A program made the position numbers and the translations under genes. Below are positions 1 through 6,950 of a stretch of DNA of 7,315 nt, piece after piece (within the stretch, counting starts at the first letter, position 1; each line of letters begins with the position of its first letter). The DNA is taken from assembly GCA_934667795.1 (NCBI GenBank), contig CAKUMP010000116.1, positions 1 to 7,315 of the forward strand, read 5' to 3'. The DNA is from an uncultured Chthoniobacterales bacterium. Its GTDB lineage: Bacteria; Verrucomicrobiota; Verrucomicrobiia; Chthoniobacterales; CAKUMP01. The notes beneath the pieces are model-generated. The model saw only the letters and a list, made by a program, of their open reading frames with translations. It was not told where the DNA came from and did no database searches.

Positions 1-489
1 ATCTAAAGAAGCACAAGCCTCTCCTTCCCCAAAATTAACGATTGCAACAGAAGCCCCACCCTCTGTTCTGGGAATAATCAATGGTTGTGCGGCCAGCGTC
101 GCATCCATTCCTGCACCCACCGTGGAAATCCCCTCTGCTTGCAATGCTCGTATCGTAAAATCCAGACTCTCCGGCCCATAATCCATCGCATGATTATTCG
201 CCAGTGTAGCCACATGAAATGGAACTGCTTTTAACGCGGGAATAGCGATATCGATTTCTCCTTTCAGACATGGACCTGCTTTCGGAATTGGCGCACCGGC
301 CTCCCCTATCACACATTCCACATTCACCACATTCAAATCGCTTTGCTGAAAAACTGCCAGAAGATCCCCATAAACCGCTTTCGCATTTTTCTTCATCAAT
401 TCCTCATAACTCCAGATCGGTGCCCAATCCGAAGCAATCGTCATACGATAGTTTTTCCGTGAGTCAGAAAGAGGGGTAAACCAGTTCAT
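1..489 (-). CDS. CapA-family protein (poly-gamma-glutamate capsule type, metallophosphatase-like), N-terminal part
   Basis: The first 163 codons are present and the frame runs open off the window edge. The visible part carries the CapA-family landmarks in order. An opening beta strand MTIASDWAP (16-24) has Asp21 where the family has Gly-Asp. Next come NVVNVECV with Asn56-x-Glu58 (family N-L-E), then VATLANNHAMDYGPESLDF with Asn98-Asn99-His100 and Asp103-Tyr104-Gly105, and VGAGMDATLAAQPLII (124-139). These residues form a calcineurin-like metal site in the family. CapA/PgsA proteins are required for poly-gamma-glutamate capsule production in Bacillus, but most homologues elsewhere have no known substrate. 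Unlike Bacillus CapA, no N-terminal membrane anchor or signal peptide is visible, so this version is probably cytoplasmic. It is the last gene seen in the apparent operon, 39 nt after the M14 carboxypeptidase. More than half of a typical family member is probably missing beyond the edge. Confidence 0.9.
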   Translation of the reverse strand, partial: MNWFTPLSDSRKNYRMTIASDWAPIWSYEELMKKNAKAVYGDLLAVFQQSDLNVVNVECVIGEAGAPIPKAGPCLKGEIDIAIPALKAVPFHVATLANNHAMDYGPESLDFTIRALQAEGISTVGAGMDATLAAQPLIIPRTEGGASVAIVNFGEGEACASLD

Positions 490-496
490 ACATACA

Positions 497-501
497 TCCT
501 T
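497..501 (-). promoter_or_regulatory. Ribosome binding site of the CapA-family gene
   Basis: The minus-strand sequence AAGGA lies 7 nt upstream of the ATG at 489. Two further ATG triplets (at 493 and 497) occur in the same ATGTATGTATG run but in other frames. The spacing from AAGGA favours the ATG at 489. Confidence 0.65.
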
Positions 502-528
502 ATAATGTTTCAGTCAATTTCGGGAAAA

Positions 529-1737
529 TTATACAAGCTCCAAGACCGCGCTACGAGAAGTAATCATGTCCCATTGATTTCTATCGACTTTTTGCAATGG
601 GACACAAAGATCCTGAAGAATGCCGCGTAAGATTCCAGCCCCAAGTAACTGCAAAGCTTCACGTCCGACGGCATAATTCCCTTCTGGCAAATAGCCGATA
701 GCCATTTCATTTTGCATCAGGAATTGCGCAAGATGGAGAGAGTCGCCTTTCGATGCAAAAGGGAGAAATTCAAACCCCAGGGTTTGTGATTGCGCACAAG
801 CAATTTTATTTATTGCCATCACCGCTTCCGCCATAGACGGAGAAAGTTCATCAGGGTGCGTATAAAACGCCCCTGGCATCCCATCGTGGCCTTCCCAACT
901 ATGCATACTCAAATAACACGCGGGGCGTGTAAGTTTCATCCACTCCATCAAAGCAATCGTCTCCGGACTGAACTCCTGCACCAATCCCTGCAAATAGGGA
1001 ACAAATTCATGATGCCAGCTTCTGTCTATCGTGTCCTGATAATTATGTTCTAACCAATCTTTAAGATTATATTGATGCCATCCGTGATAATTCCCATCCG
1101 GATTGGCGTTCAATACAAAATCAAAAATAAAATCCCGTCTGAATATCGCTTCAGAAAGTACAAGATCCAGCATCCCCCTGGCAATTTCCTCCCCTGCTGA
1201 TTCGCTTGCATGTTCGCCCGCTACAATATGAATGACAGGTTTGTTTTCATACCCAACGGGGGCTGCCTCATCGGAAATACGCAATGCCACGATCGGACGA
1301 TGTTCCATGGAATGGCCAAGGTAATGCACTTTTGCAATATCGGAATGTCGCTCTGCCAACGCGTGTAACTCGCGTGTCGTGTCCACATACCGATAAGGCG
1401 GCTCTGAACTAAGCAGGTACTTTCTTCCAGGAAACAACTCGATCTGACAACGCACCAGTTCAGGCGTGCGTTCGATTTGTTTGACGCGTTTCCAGACACG
1501 TTCACTCGCATCACAAATCCAGACATCCGCATGAAATTTATAAATAAAAGTTCGGTTCCGAAATAAAGAATCTGGCAAAAGTAAAACCTCCTGAACACAA
1601 GCTTCTTCCACTTCTGAAATTTCTACACAAAAATAGCGTGCGCCTTTACTATAAGCAATCAGCTCGATTTCAATACGTTTCGGTGAAACATGACGAACGC
1701 GTCCACTCCCATTCGGAACAAATGAATTTACCTTCAT
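529..1737 (-). CDS. M14-family zinc carboxypeptidase, cytoplasmic
   Basis: This 402-residue protein has no signal peptide or membrane segment. An N-terminal beta-rich domain (about 1-110) precedes a carboxypeptidase domain that begins near PYRYVDTTRELHALAERH. The zinc site is visible as His176-x-x-Glu179 (GEHASES) plus His279 (YLSMHSWEG). NANPDG (210-215) is the M14 'NPDG' motif. Glu352 in GYLPEGN is the likely general base. This layout resembles the cytosolic carboxypeptidase (CCP/AGBL-like) branch, where an N-terminal beta domain precedes the catalytic domain. The Asn-Arg pair that binds the substrate carboxylate in many M14 enzymes appears as Asp238-Arg239 (IDRSW), a possible specificity change. 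Family members remove C-terminal amino acids from peptides or side-chain amino acids such as glutamate; the substrate here is unknown. The gene starts 10 nt after the beta-helix gene with no clear Shine-Dalgarno and is followed 39 nt later by a CapA-family gene, so it is probably co-transcribed with both. Confidence 0.85.
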   Translation of the reverse strand: MKVNSFVPNGSGRVRHVSPKRIEIELIAYSKGARYFCVEISEVEEACVQEVLLLPDSLFRNRTFIYKFHADVWICDASERVWKRVKQIERTPELVRCQIELFPGRKYLLSSEPPYRYVDTTRELHALAERHSDIAKVHYLGHSMEHRPIVALRISDEAAPVGYENKPVIHIVAGEHASESAGEEIARGMLDLVLSEAIFRRDFIFDFVLNANPDGNYHGWHQYNLKDWLEHNYQDTIDRSWHHEFVPYLQGLVQEFSPETIALMEWMKLTRPACYLSMHSWEGHDGMPGAFYTHPDELSPSMAEAVMAINKIACAQSQTLGFEFLPFASKGDSLHLAQFLMQNEMAIGYLPEGNYAVGREALQLLGAGILRGILQDLCVPLQKVDRNQWDMITSRSAVLELV

Positions 1738-1747
1738 AAAAAATCAA

Positions 1748-4516
1748 TTAATCTTTAATATTTCCTGCTCCGATAACCGTCCCATCAGACAGCACATTTG
1801 ATGTTTCGGGAAGCAAGCGAAAATCGCCTTTCAAGGGATTCACAAACAGGGGGTCCGCATAAATCGAATGTGCATCCTTACCGGAAAATTTCCGCCAATC
1901 CGCCATACGTAAAAAGATATCATTTCCGCCCGTGATTTTAGCTTCTATAATAAATTTACTTTCTGTCACATCGCCATAATGTTTTGCAGGGATAAATTCA
2001 TCTTCAGGACGGATGCCTTCGACCTGGCGCACGGTCCCACCTTGATCAATTTCTTTTGCCACACGCAAAAGATTTCCGAAATTATTATAATCACTCACAA
2101 GAGAAGCAAAAGCATCCGCATCACTTTCTTCCACTCGATAGGATACGTTTCCGGTAAAATTCAGGGAGTTATACATGACGACTGAATCTGCGGAAGAGTT
2201 AATCAGCGTGATACCGGAATAAATACTGCCGAATGCCGTATTGTTTCGGCAGTGAATCCTTGGAGAGCGTACGGCCAATACGCCATGTTCCATTCGATTA
2301 AAAATGGAGCCGGTCACGTTCCATCCCGGAGAGTCTTCAATAAAAAGCCCCAATCCGCTGATTCCTGTAACGCGAGGGAACAAAGATTGATTCCATATCC
2401 AGAGGTTCTCCGCTTTCCCCTCCGGTGAGTTTTTTACATGCACCCCAATGTTTCCAAACCAACGCACCTGCATCCCGACAAGATGAACATGCGAGGCATT
2501 GTTTAAAGTAATCATGGTTCCCACTTGCTTTCCACCATCAAGAATCGTCTTATGAATTCCACTTCCACGAATGATCAAAGGAGCCGCAGCAGTTCCCCCA
2601 TGTTGTAAAAAAACAGGTTCCGTATAAACTCCAGGTGCAATCAATAGGGTGTCGCCCGGAAGCGCGCGATCAAGTGCCTTCTGAATTTTTTCACCGGCAC
2701 GCACTTGAATGGATTTTGCGCCACCACTGGTTGAAAATACAGCGATAGGAAGTTCTATCTGATCTTCTCCTTCTGCAGCTTCCACACGAAACTCATACGT
2801 TTGTTCAGGTTTCAGCTTTCCATTTAAAAGTACAAAAAGATAGTGCCACGAATCAATCGTTTGCGGTTCTATCGGAGCGGATGCCGCCATTTTGTCTGGA
2901 CGCATCACCTGATTGAGCAGGCCTTCTTCTTTTTTCCATTCCTGTTCTCCTTCCACGCGATAGAAAAGGCTTGTTTTTACTTTTCGAGAAAATGCAACAG
3001 AGACCAATGCCCCTTCTTGTGAAGCCGTTGCCACAGGTGCTGCAATCACAGCAAGTTGCACGGGTTTCTTTTCCTGTGGGTCGAAAATTGCCTGTAGTCG
3101 TGCGTTCCAATGCACCTTGTGAATATCGGTCGCACCAAGATTTTCTGCACGCATTGCCAGACGAAGCGTAGCTTTCAAACGCAGATCACCAGCAGCCAGA
3201 TTAACAAAGGGTTCAGGACCATTTTCGTCACTTCCACTCGCTTTTCCCGTATGACCAAAGTAATAATTTTCTTTCAGGGTCGCTCCCATTTTTCGGAGAT
3301 AACTTCCATTTGGCCCCACTCCACTGGCTTCTACATAAGGTCCAATGATATTACGCTCCACAAAAGTCCGTGGTTGTTTATGATCCGCCCCCGCGCGAAA
3401 CCCGTCAATAAACGTATTATTATAAATATAATAGGGAAGAGAACCTTCTCGATGCGACACCGTCTTGATATAAAGACCCGCCCAGAACCCGGCGGTCACA
3501 CATTGCTCCACGGTGGCCCCATCCCCCGAGTGATAAATCCGAATACCATTGCGCAGATGTTCGCCAAGATCAGAAAATGCAAATACGCCTGTGGCACTTT
3601 CAATCACACAGCCTCGTGCTGTCATATTGGTGCCTTTTCCGGCATGACGGATTCCCAGTCCCGCTTCCATAAAGGAACAATCCTCAATTAATGTCTCATG
3701 CGCGGAGTTACTGATTCCAATCGTGTTGTTGATAAACCGGCATCCCAGTATCCGGATATTTTTCCCTCTCGTGACAGTCAATGCACGCGCTTCTCCACCC
3801 CCAAGGTGGTTTTGGAAAATTACTCCGGACAGTGTCACATTGGAACGCGCTATAGAAGCACCGACCGCTTCGCGGTTGTGCCATAGGTCAGCTTCCTCCG
3901 GAGTACGTCCTTCACGCACATGCACAAGCAACCGGTCTCCATCCAGCAGACAGACGCTCCCCGGCCATGTCTGCACGCCGGCAGGATCTGCAACCTTTCG
4001 ATAACGTACCCGTTCCGTATTTTCCCAAACCTCAAAATAATTGGTTTGTTGAAGCGCCGTTTTACGTCCTGGCGCATGAATAACATAAAGCCCGGGATAG
4101 TTCTCATCCTGCTTCCATTGCGTAATTTTGGTCCCTCCTTCAAAAACTACTTTTTCATCTGGCGCCGCTGTGATCCATAACGGAGAAACATCTTCTTCGC
4201 TTCCCGGCAACTCCATTTTCTCGCGATAGACTCCTTCACGAAGTACCACCTTTCCTGCCCCCTCCATCTTTTCAAGTGTTCGGACGGCTGCAGCCACGGT
4301 GGCAAAAGGTGCCTCCTCCCTACCACTGTTCGCATCATTTCCCGAAGGCGCCACATATACGGTTTTTACTTCCTCCTGAACAAGCTCTTCCGAAGAGGAT
4401 TCTGTGTCCGTTTCCTCATGAGGCGATTTGACGTTACATGCAGAGAATGTAAAAGCAGACAGCAAGCACAGCAAGTGAAGTTTGTAAAGACAGGTGAAAT
4501 TTATAATTTTTTTCAT
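1748..4516 (-). CDS. Lipoprotein with two right-handed parallel beta-helix modules and an Fn3-like region between them
   Basis: I chose the ATG at 4516 (922 residues). A longer frame opens at a TTG at 4573 but would bury the signal peptide behind 19 unrelated residues. From the ATG, MKK plus a hydrophobic stretch runs to FSAC, giving a lipoprotein signal with lipidated Cys27. An acid- and Ser-rich linker follows (about 31-51). Module 1 starts with YVAPSGNDANSG (54-65), APF (69-71) and GVYRE (95-99), the usual opening of secreted beta-helix proteins. It continues through NN- and GxxI-type rungs to PFVN...GDLRL (436-447). Residues about 486-598 look like an Fn3-type sandwich (FYRVEGEQEWKKE, then QTYEFRVEAAEG). 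Module 2 starts with IQKALDRALPGDTLLIAPGVY (shown here in two parts: IQKALDRALPG and DTLLIAPGVY, ending near 631) and closes with ADPLFVNPLKGDFRL (887-901), the same ending as module 1. Such folds are typical of polysaccharide lyases, hydrolases and binding proteins; I cannot assign a CAZy family or a catalytic residue. The product would sit in the periplasm or on the outer membrane. Confidence 0.88.
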   Translation of the reverse strand: MKKIINFTCLYKLHLLCLLSAFTFSACNVKSPHEETDTESSSEELVQEEVKTVYVAPSGNDANSGREEAPFATVAAAVRTLEKMEGAGKVVLREGVYREKMELPGSEEDVSPLWITAAPDEKVVFEGGTKITQWKQDENYPGLYVIHAPGRKTALQQTNYFEVWENTERVRYRKVADPAGVQTWPGSVCLLDGDRLLVHVREGRTPEEADLWHNREAVGASIARSNVTLSGVIFQNHLGGGEARALTVTRGKNIRILGCRFINNTIGISNSAHETLIEDCSFMEAGLGIRHAGKGTNMTARGCVIESATGVFAFSDLGEHLRNGIRIYHSGDGATVEQCVTAGFWAGLYIKTVSHREGSLPYYIYNNTFIDGFRAGADHKQPRTFVERNIIGPYVEASGVGPNGSYLRKMGATLKENYYFGHTGKASGSDENGPEPFVNLAAGDLRLKATLRLAMRAENLGATDIHKVHWNARLQAIFDPQEKKPVQLAVIAAPVATASQEGALVSVAFSRKVKTSLFYRVEGEQEWKKEEGLLNQVMRPDKMAASAPIEPQTIDSWHYLFVLLNGKLKPEQTYEFRVEAAEGEDQIELPIAVFSTSGGAKSIQVRAGEKIQKALDRALPGDTLLIAPGVYTEPVFLQHGGTAAAPLIIRGSGIHKTILDGGKQVGTMITLNNASHVHLVGMQVRWFGNIGVHVKNSPEGKAENLWIWNQSLFPRVTGISGLGLFIEDSPGWNVTGSIFNRMEHGVLAVRSPRIHCRNNTAFGSIYSGITLINSSADSVVMYNSLNFTGNVSYRVEESDADAFASLVSDYNNFGNLLRVAKEIDQGGTVRQVEGIRPEDEFIPAKHYGDVTESKFIIEAKITGGNDIFLRMADWRKFSGKDAHSIYADPLFVNPLKGDFRLLPETSNVLSDGTVIGAGNIKD

Positions 4517-4517
4517 T

Positions 4518-5366
4518 TTAATCAAGGGAGGCGTGTCGGAAAGGGTGAAAATAACGGGTAACGGCTTTAGCAATCCCTAACGGATATTCCGTAAACGTCG
4601 TCAAAAGCAAATGCTCCACATGGCCGTCATAAAAAAGGGCATTCCCACCATCATTATGACGTGTGAACCCTTGGTATGGAAAATTATCTGCATATTGTTC
4701 CGGTGGCTGCCACCGTGCAGCAGAAATATTCAGAAAGTGAGGTAATGGAGAATCACAAAGCCAGATTTTTTGACCGGGAGATTCCACCTCATGGTACCGA
4801 AGCGCATACATGACATGACCGGAAGGATGTGAGTCTCCCTGTCCACGGGAAACAAGAGCCGATCCTAGCGTGGTTGCCGGGGCATAACTGACCGGGGCTA
4901 GCGCAGGAAATGTCATGGGTTCCGGTTGCCATTTCTGATTCGTTTCGGTTCTGCGATGACCAGGACAAGTGAAAACACAGGGTTTCGAGATACGTTGCTC
5001 GGGGGTTCCTAGCTGAGTGCGCTCCACATGTCCTACTGCAGGATTTTCCACTTCCGTTCTAGGCACGGACAAATAAGGGGCAAGGTTATAAAACCATGTC
5101 CCGGGAATTGACCCGCTTCCCGTCTGCCCAACTCCTGGTTGATAGTGATAATAAGGCAGTTCATTTTGATGTTCCGCGGCATACATGGCTGTTGCTGCCC
5201 CAATTTGCTTGAGATGGGAGACGCATTGCGCCTCCCACCCACGTTCACGCATGCTTTTCAGAGTACTCATGATCAGGAACACAAGTACCGCAAGCAAGAT
5301 CATCGTCACCAGCAGTTCCAGCAATGTAAATGCCCTGTTCAACTTTCTGAAAGCATGTTCCTTCAT
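4518..5366 (-). CDS. Type II secretion/type IV pilin-like protein (pseudopilin) with H-X9-DG motif
   Basis: This 282-residue protein has a class III (prepilin) signal. A short basic leader (MKEHAFRKLNRA) is followed by FTLLELLV and a hydrophobic helix to about residue 34. The predicted prepilin peptidase cut lies between Ala12 and Phe13, leaving the conserved Glu at mature position +5 (Glu17). The next segment, C48 with HLKQIGAATAMYAAEHQNELP (51-71), matches the pseudopilin consensus of Verrucomicrobiota, Lentisphaerota and Planctomycetota. Near the C-terminus His237 and Asp247-Gly248 form an exact H-X9-DG motif (HNDGGNALFYDGHV). Such proteins occur as very large paralogous families beside genes for polysaccharide breakdown. 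Their role is not established; assembly into a secretion pseudopilus or display of a soluble head at the inner membrane are both possible. The start is supported by AGGA at 7 nt. Position -1 is Ala rather than the usual Gly. The stop codon is 1 nt from the next gene's ATG, suggesting translational coupling. Confidence 0.93.
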   Translation of the reverse strand: MKEHAFRKLNRAFTLLELLVTMILLAVLVFLIMSTLKSMRERGWEAQCVSHLKQIGAATAMYAAEHQNELPYYHYQPGVGQTGSGSIPGTWFYNLAPYLSVPRTEVENPAVGHVERTQLGTPEQRISKPCVFTCPGHRRTETNQKWQPEPMTFPALAPVSYAPATTLGSALVSRGQGDSHPSGHVMYALRYHEVESPGQKIWLCDSPLPHFLNISAARWQPPEQYADNFPYQGFTRHNDGGNALFYDGHVEHLLLTTFTEYPLGIAKAVTRYFHPFRHASLD

Positions 5367-5373
5367 GAAAAAG

Positions 5374-5377
5374 TCCT
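5374..5377 (-). promoter_or_regulatory. Ribosome binding site of the pseudopilin gene
   Basis: The minus-strand sequence AGGA lies 7 nt upstream of the ATG at 5366. This is one of only two recognisable Shine-Dalgarno sites among the five start codons in the window, and it supports the chosen start. Confidence 0.6.
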
Positions 5378-5396
5378 GGAGATGAGTTGTCTTATA

Positions 5397-6899
5397 TCAG
5401 TATTTTGCCTGCCAGTTTCTGTGAAATACAGTAATTGCCAAGGGCAACAAAAGTAACAGCGTCGCCGAAGTTTCAGGAATTGCGGTCACGGTCATAATGA
5501 TCTCTCCCGCACCCCATTCATCATAATGAAAGGTGGGAGTGTATCCCTCAAACCCACTACCTGCGATAAGCCCTGCACTTAACCCACTTGCGGTCAACTC
5601 CGAGCTGCTCGGTCCACCACTTCTGAAACTAAACAACTTGTAAAGTTGCCCTTCAGCAAGTGTTCCTGTGATATTGAGAACAATTTCCTCTCCCTCAAAG
5701 ACAACGGATCCCTCATTGTAATAAGCAAAAACAATATGGTCACTGTTCCCCTCTGCATCAACCTTGAAAGTAAAGGCAGAGCCTTCTTGCATTTCCAACA
5801 GCAAGGCAGCGGAATTTCCCGCGTTATTAAAATTGTTTATAATCAGGTTGCTAAAGCCTGCTTGCCCGTCAGCACTGGGAGCAATGGTGCCTCCTGCCTC
5901 TACCGTAATATGATTATTCGCTCCAGGAATGATTGACCCTCTTCCGGCAAGTGTCCCATTGTTTGCCACTGTTACCGCCCCGGATCCAAGTCCGGATCCA
6001 CTGGTGGTGGTGTTATTCACGGCAAGCACCCCACCACTGATCAGGGTTCCTCCGGAATAAGCATGATGTATCGGATTAAAAATCTGAATATTACTACCCG
6101 TTTTTTCCACACGAACGCCTCCGGTGATTCGAGAATCAAAAGTATAGGTGTCTGCATCATCTCCATAAAGAACCAATGTGCCTGCGCCGCGAATCGTTCC
6201 AGCGCTGCCATTGCCTGTGAGACTTCGCGCACGCAATGTACCGGCAAGAAGATCTATACCCGGAGACCCTCCACTCAATGAATTTTCAAAAACAATATCT
6301 CCAAGGTCAACCTTTGTGGCTGACGTGGCACTTCCTCTCAATTCAAATGCCGTGTTTCCTGTTTTGAGAGTCGTGGTGCCAGACACTTCCAATGTGACAT
6401 TCACATAATCAGCAGCTTCACCCACTAAAAACCGGGCATTATTTGCCCCACTTTCAAGCACAAGATTGGTCGTCTTTACAGTCAAACGCCCCGTTGTATT
6501 CAAACTGCGAAGCGCCGTAGCACGATGAATTTTAAAAGTGTCCGTAATGTCGAAGGTGACATTCGGGGTATTGGGATCGGCAACATTACTGTTCATAAAC
6601 CGAACGGTACCGGAGCCATTAAGTCCGCTGACCGTTAAGTTCACAAGTTCACGGTCACTGCCCAAATAAAAATTCCGGGAAGTTGTACTATCAGAGGATA
6701 TATCCGTGATGGTATCATCTGCACCAGGAATCCCCGAAGGAATCCAGGCGGCATCATTCCAAGTGTAATTGCCATCCAGTATCACTGAATAGTTTTCTTG
6801 TGCAGTTGCTATAAATGGAGAACTCAAAAGCAATGCTCCGGTAACCATACAGGTAACAGGAAATGTTTTGATTGAATGAATGTATCTGGGTAGTTTCAT
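5397..6899 (-). CDS. Secreted autotransporter-associated beta-strand-repeat protein with variant PEP-CTERM tail
   Basis: This 500-residue exported protein has an N-terminal signal peptide (residues 1-33, likely cut after ATA before QENYS). The mature protein begins with a 'W-ND-AAW-PSGIPGADDT' motif (47-63), as often seen at the start of PEP-CTERM beta-strand-repeat proteins. The middle is low in Cys and rich in Gly, Thr, Asn and Ser, with beta-strand periodicity. Residues 281-341 (YSGGTLISGGVLAVNN, then GSGLGSGAVTV, GTLAGRGSI, EAGGTIAPS) closely match the autotransporter-associated repeat family. No autotransporter beta-barrel follows. The protein instead ends IPETSATLLLLLPLAITV (474-491) plus a short tail with His493, Arg494 and Lys499, which is the architecture of a PEP-CTERM exosortase sorting signal, with PET in place of PEP. 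By family knowledge such proteins are exported and processed at the envelope, possibly as part of an exopolysaccharide-associated matrix. It is the first gene after the regulator and ends 30 nt before the pseudopilin gene. The specific ligand is unknown. Confidence 0.85.
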   Translation of the reverse strand: MKLPRYIHSIKTFPVTCMVTGALLLSSPFIATAQENYSVILDGNYTWNDAAWIPSGIPGADDTITDISSDSTTSRNFYLGSDRELVNLTVSGLNGSGTVRFMNSNVADPNTPNVTFDITDTFKIHRATALRSLNTTGRLTVKTTNLVLESGANNARFLVGEAADYVNVTLEVSGTTTLKTGNTAFELRGSATSATKVDLGDIVFENSLSGGSPGIDLLAGTLRARSLTGNGSAGTIRGAGTLVLYGDDADTYTFDSRITGGVRVEKTGSNIQIFNPIHHAYSGGTLISGGVLAVNNTTTSGSGLGSGAVTVANNGTLAGRGSIIPGANNHITVEAGGTIAPSADGQAGFSNLIINNFNNAGNSAALLLEMQEGSAFTFKVDAEGNSDHIVFAYYNEGSVVFEGEEIVLNITGTLAEGQLYKLFSFRSGGPSSSELTASGLSAGLIAGSGFEGYTPTFHYDEWGAGEIIMTVTAIPETSATLLLLLPLAITVFHRNWQAKY

Positions 6900-6950
6900 A
6901 GGATGTTTCTGGGTTGAATGTTTGTTGTTTGGAAAAGAAATTTTTATTTT
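6900..6950 (-). promoter_or_regulatory. AC-rich leader of the beta-strand-repeat gene without Shine-Dalgarno
   Basis: The stretch between the palindrome and the start codon at 6899 is low in G on the coding strand. It contains CAAACAACAAACATTCAACC (6912-6931) and ends AAACATCCT directly before the ATG. There is no purine-rich ribosome binding site in the expected window. An unstructured leader of this kind can support SD-independent initiation. The presumed promoter lies here or in the palindrome, but no confident -35/-10 pair can be picked by eye. Confidence 0.35.

Noticed and set aside
516..530. Small inverted repeat AATTT...AAATT near the end of the M14 gene
   Set aside because: A 5-bp AT-only stem is too weak to be a terminator or a meaningful structure.
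3110..3691. 193-residue open frame on the plus strand inside the beta-helix gene
   Set aside because: It lies wholly antisense to a well-supported gene, shows no recognisable domain and has low-complexity translated-antisense composition. The other plus-strand frames were rejected for the same reason.
4514..4573. Longer beta-helix reading frame starting at a TTG (4573), overlapping the pseudopilin gene by 56 nt
   Set aside because: The extra 19 residues precede a complete lipoprotein signal peptide that begins at the ATG at 4516. TTG is a poor start and no ribosome binding site supports it.
5980..6000. Tandem 12-bp near-repeat (CCGGATCCA twice) in the beta-strand-repeat gene
   Set aside because: It encodes the GSG-LGSG glycine-serine turn expected in this repeat family, so it is codon-level repetition without evidence of another role.
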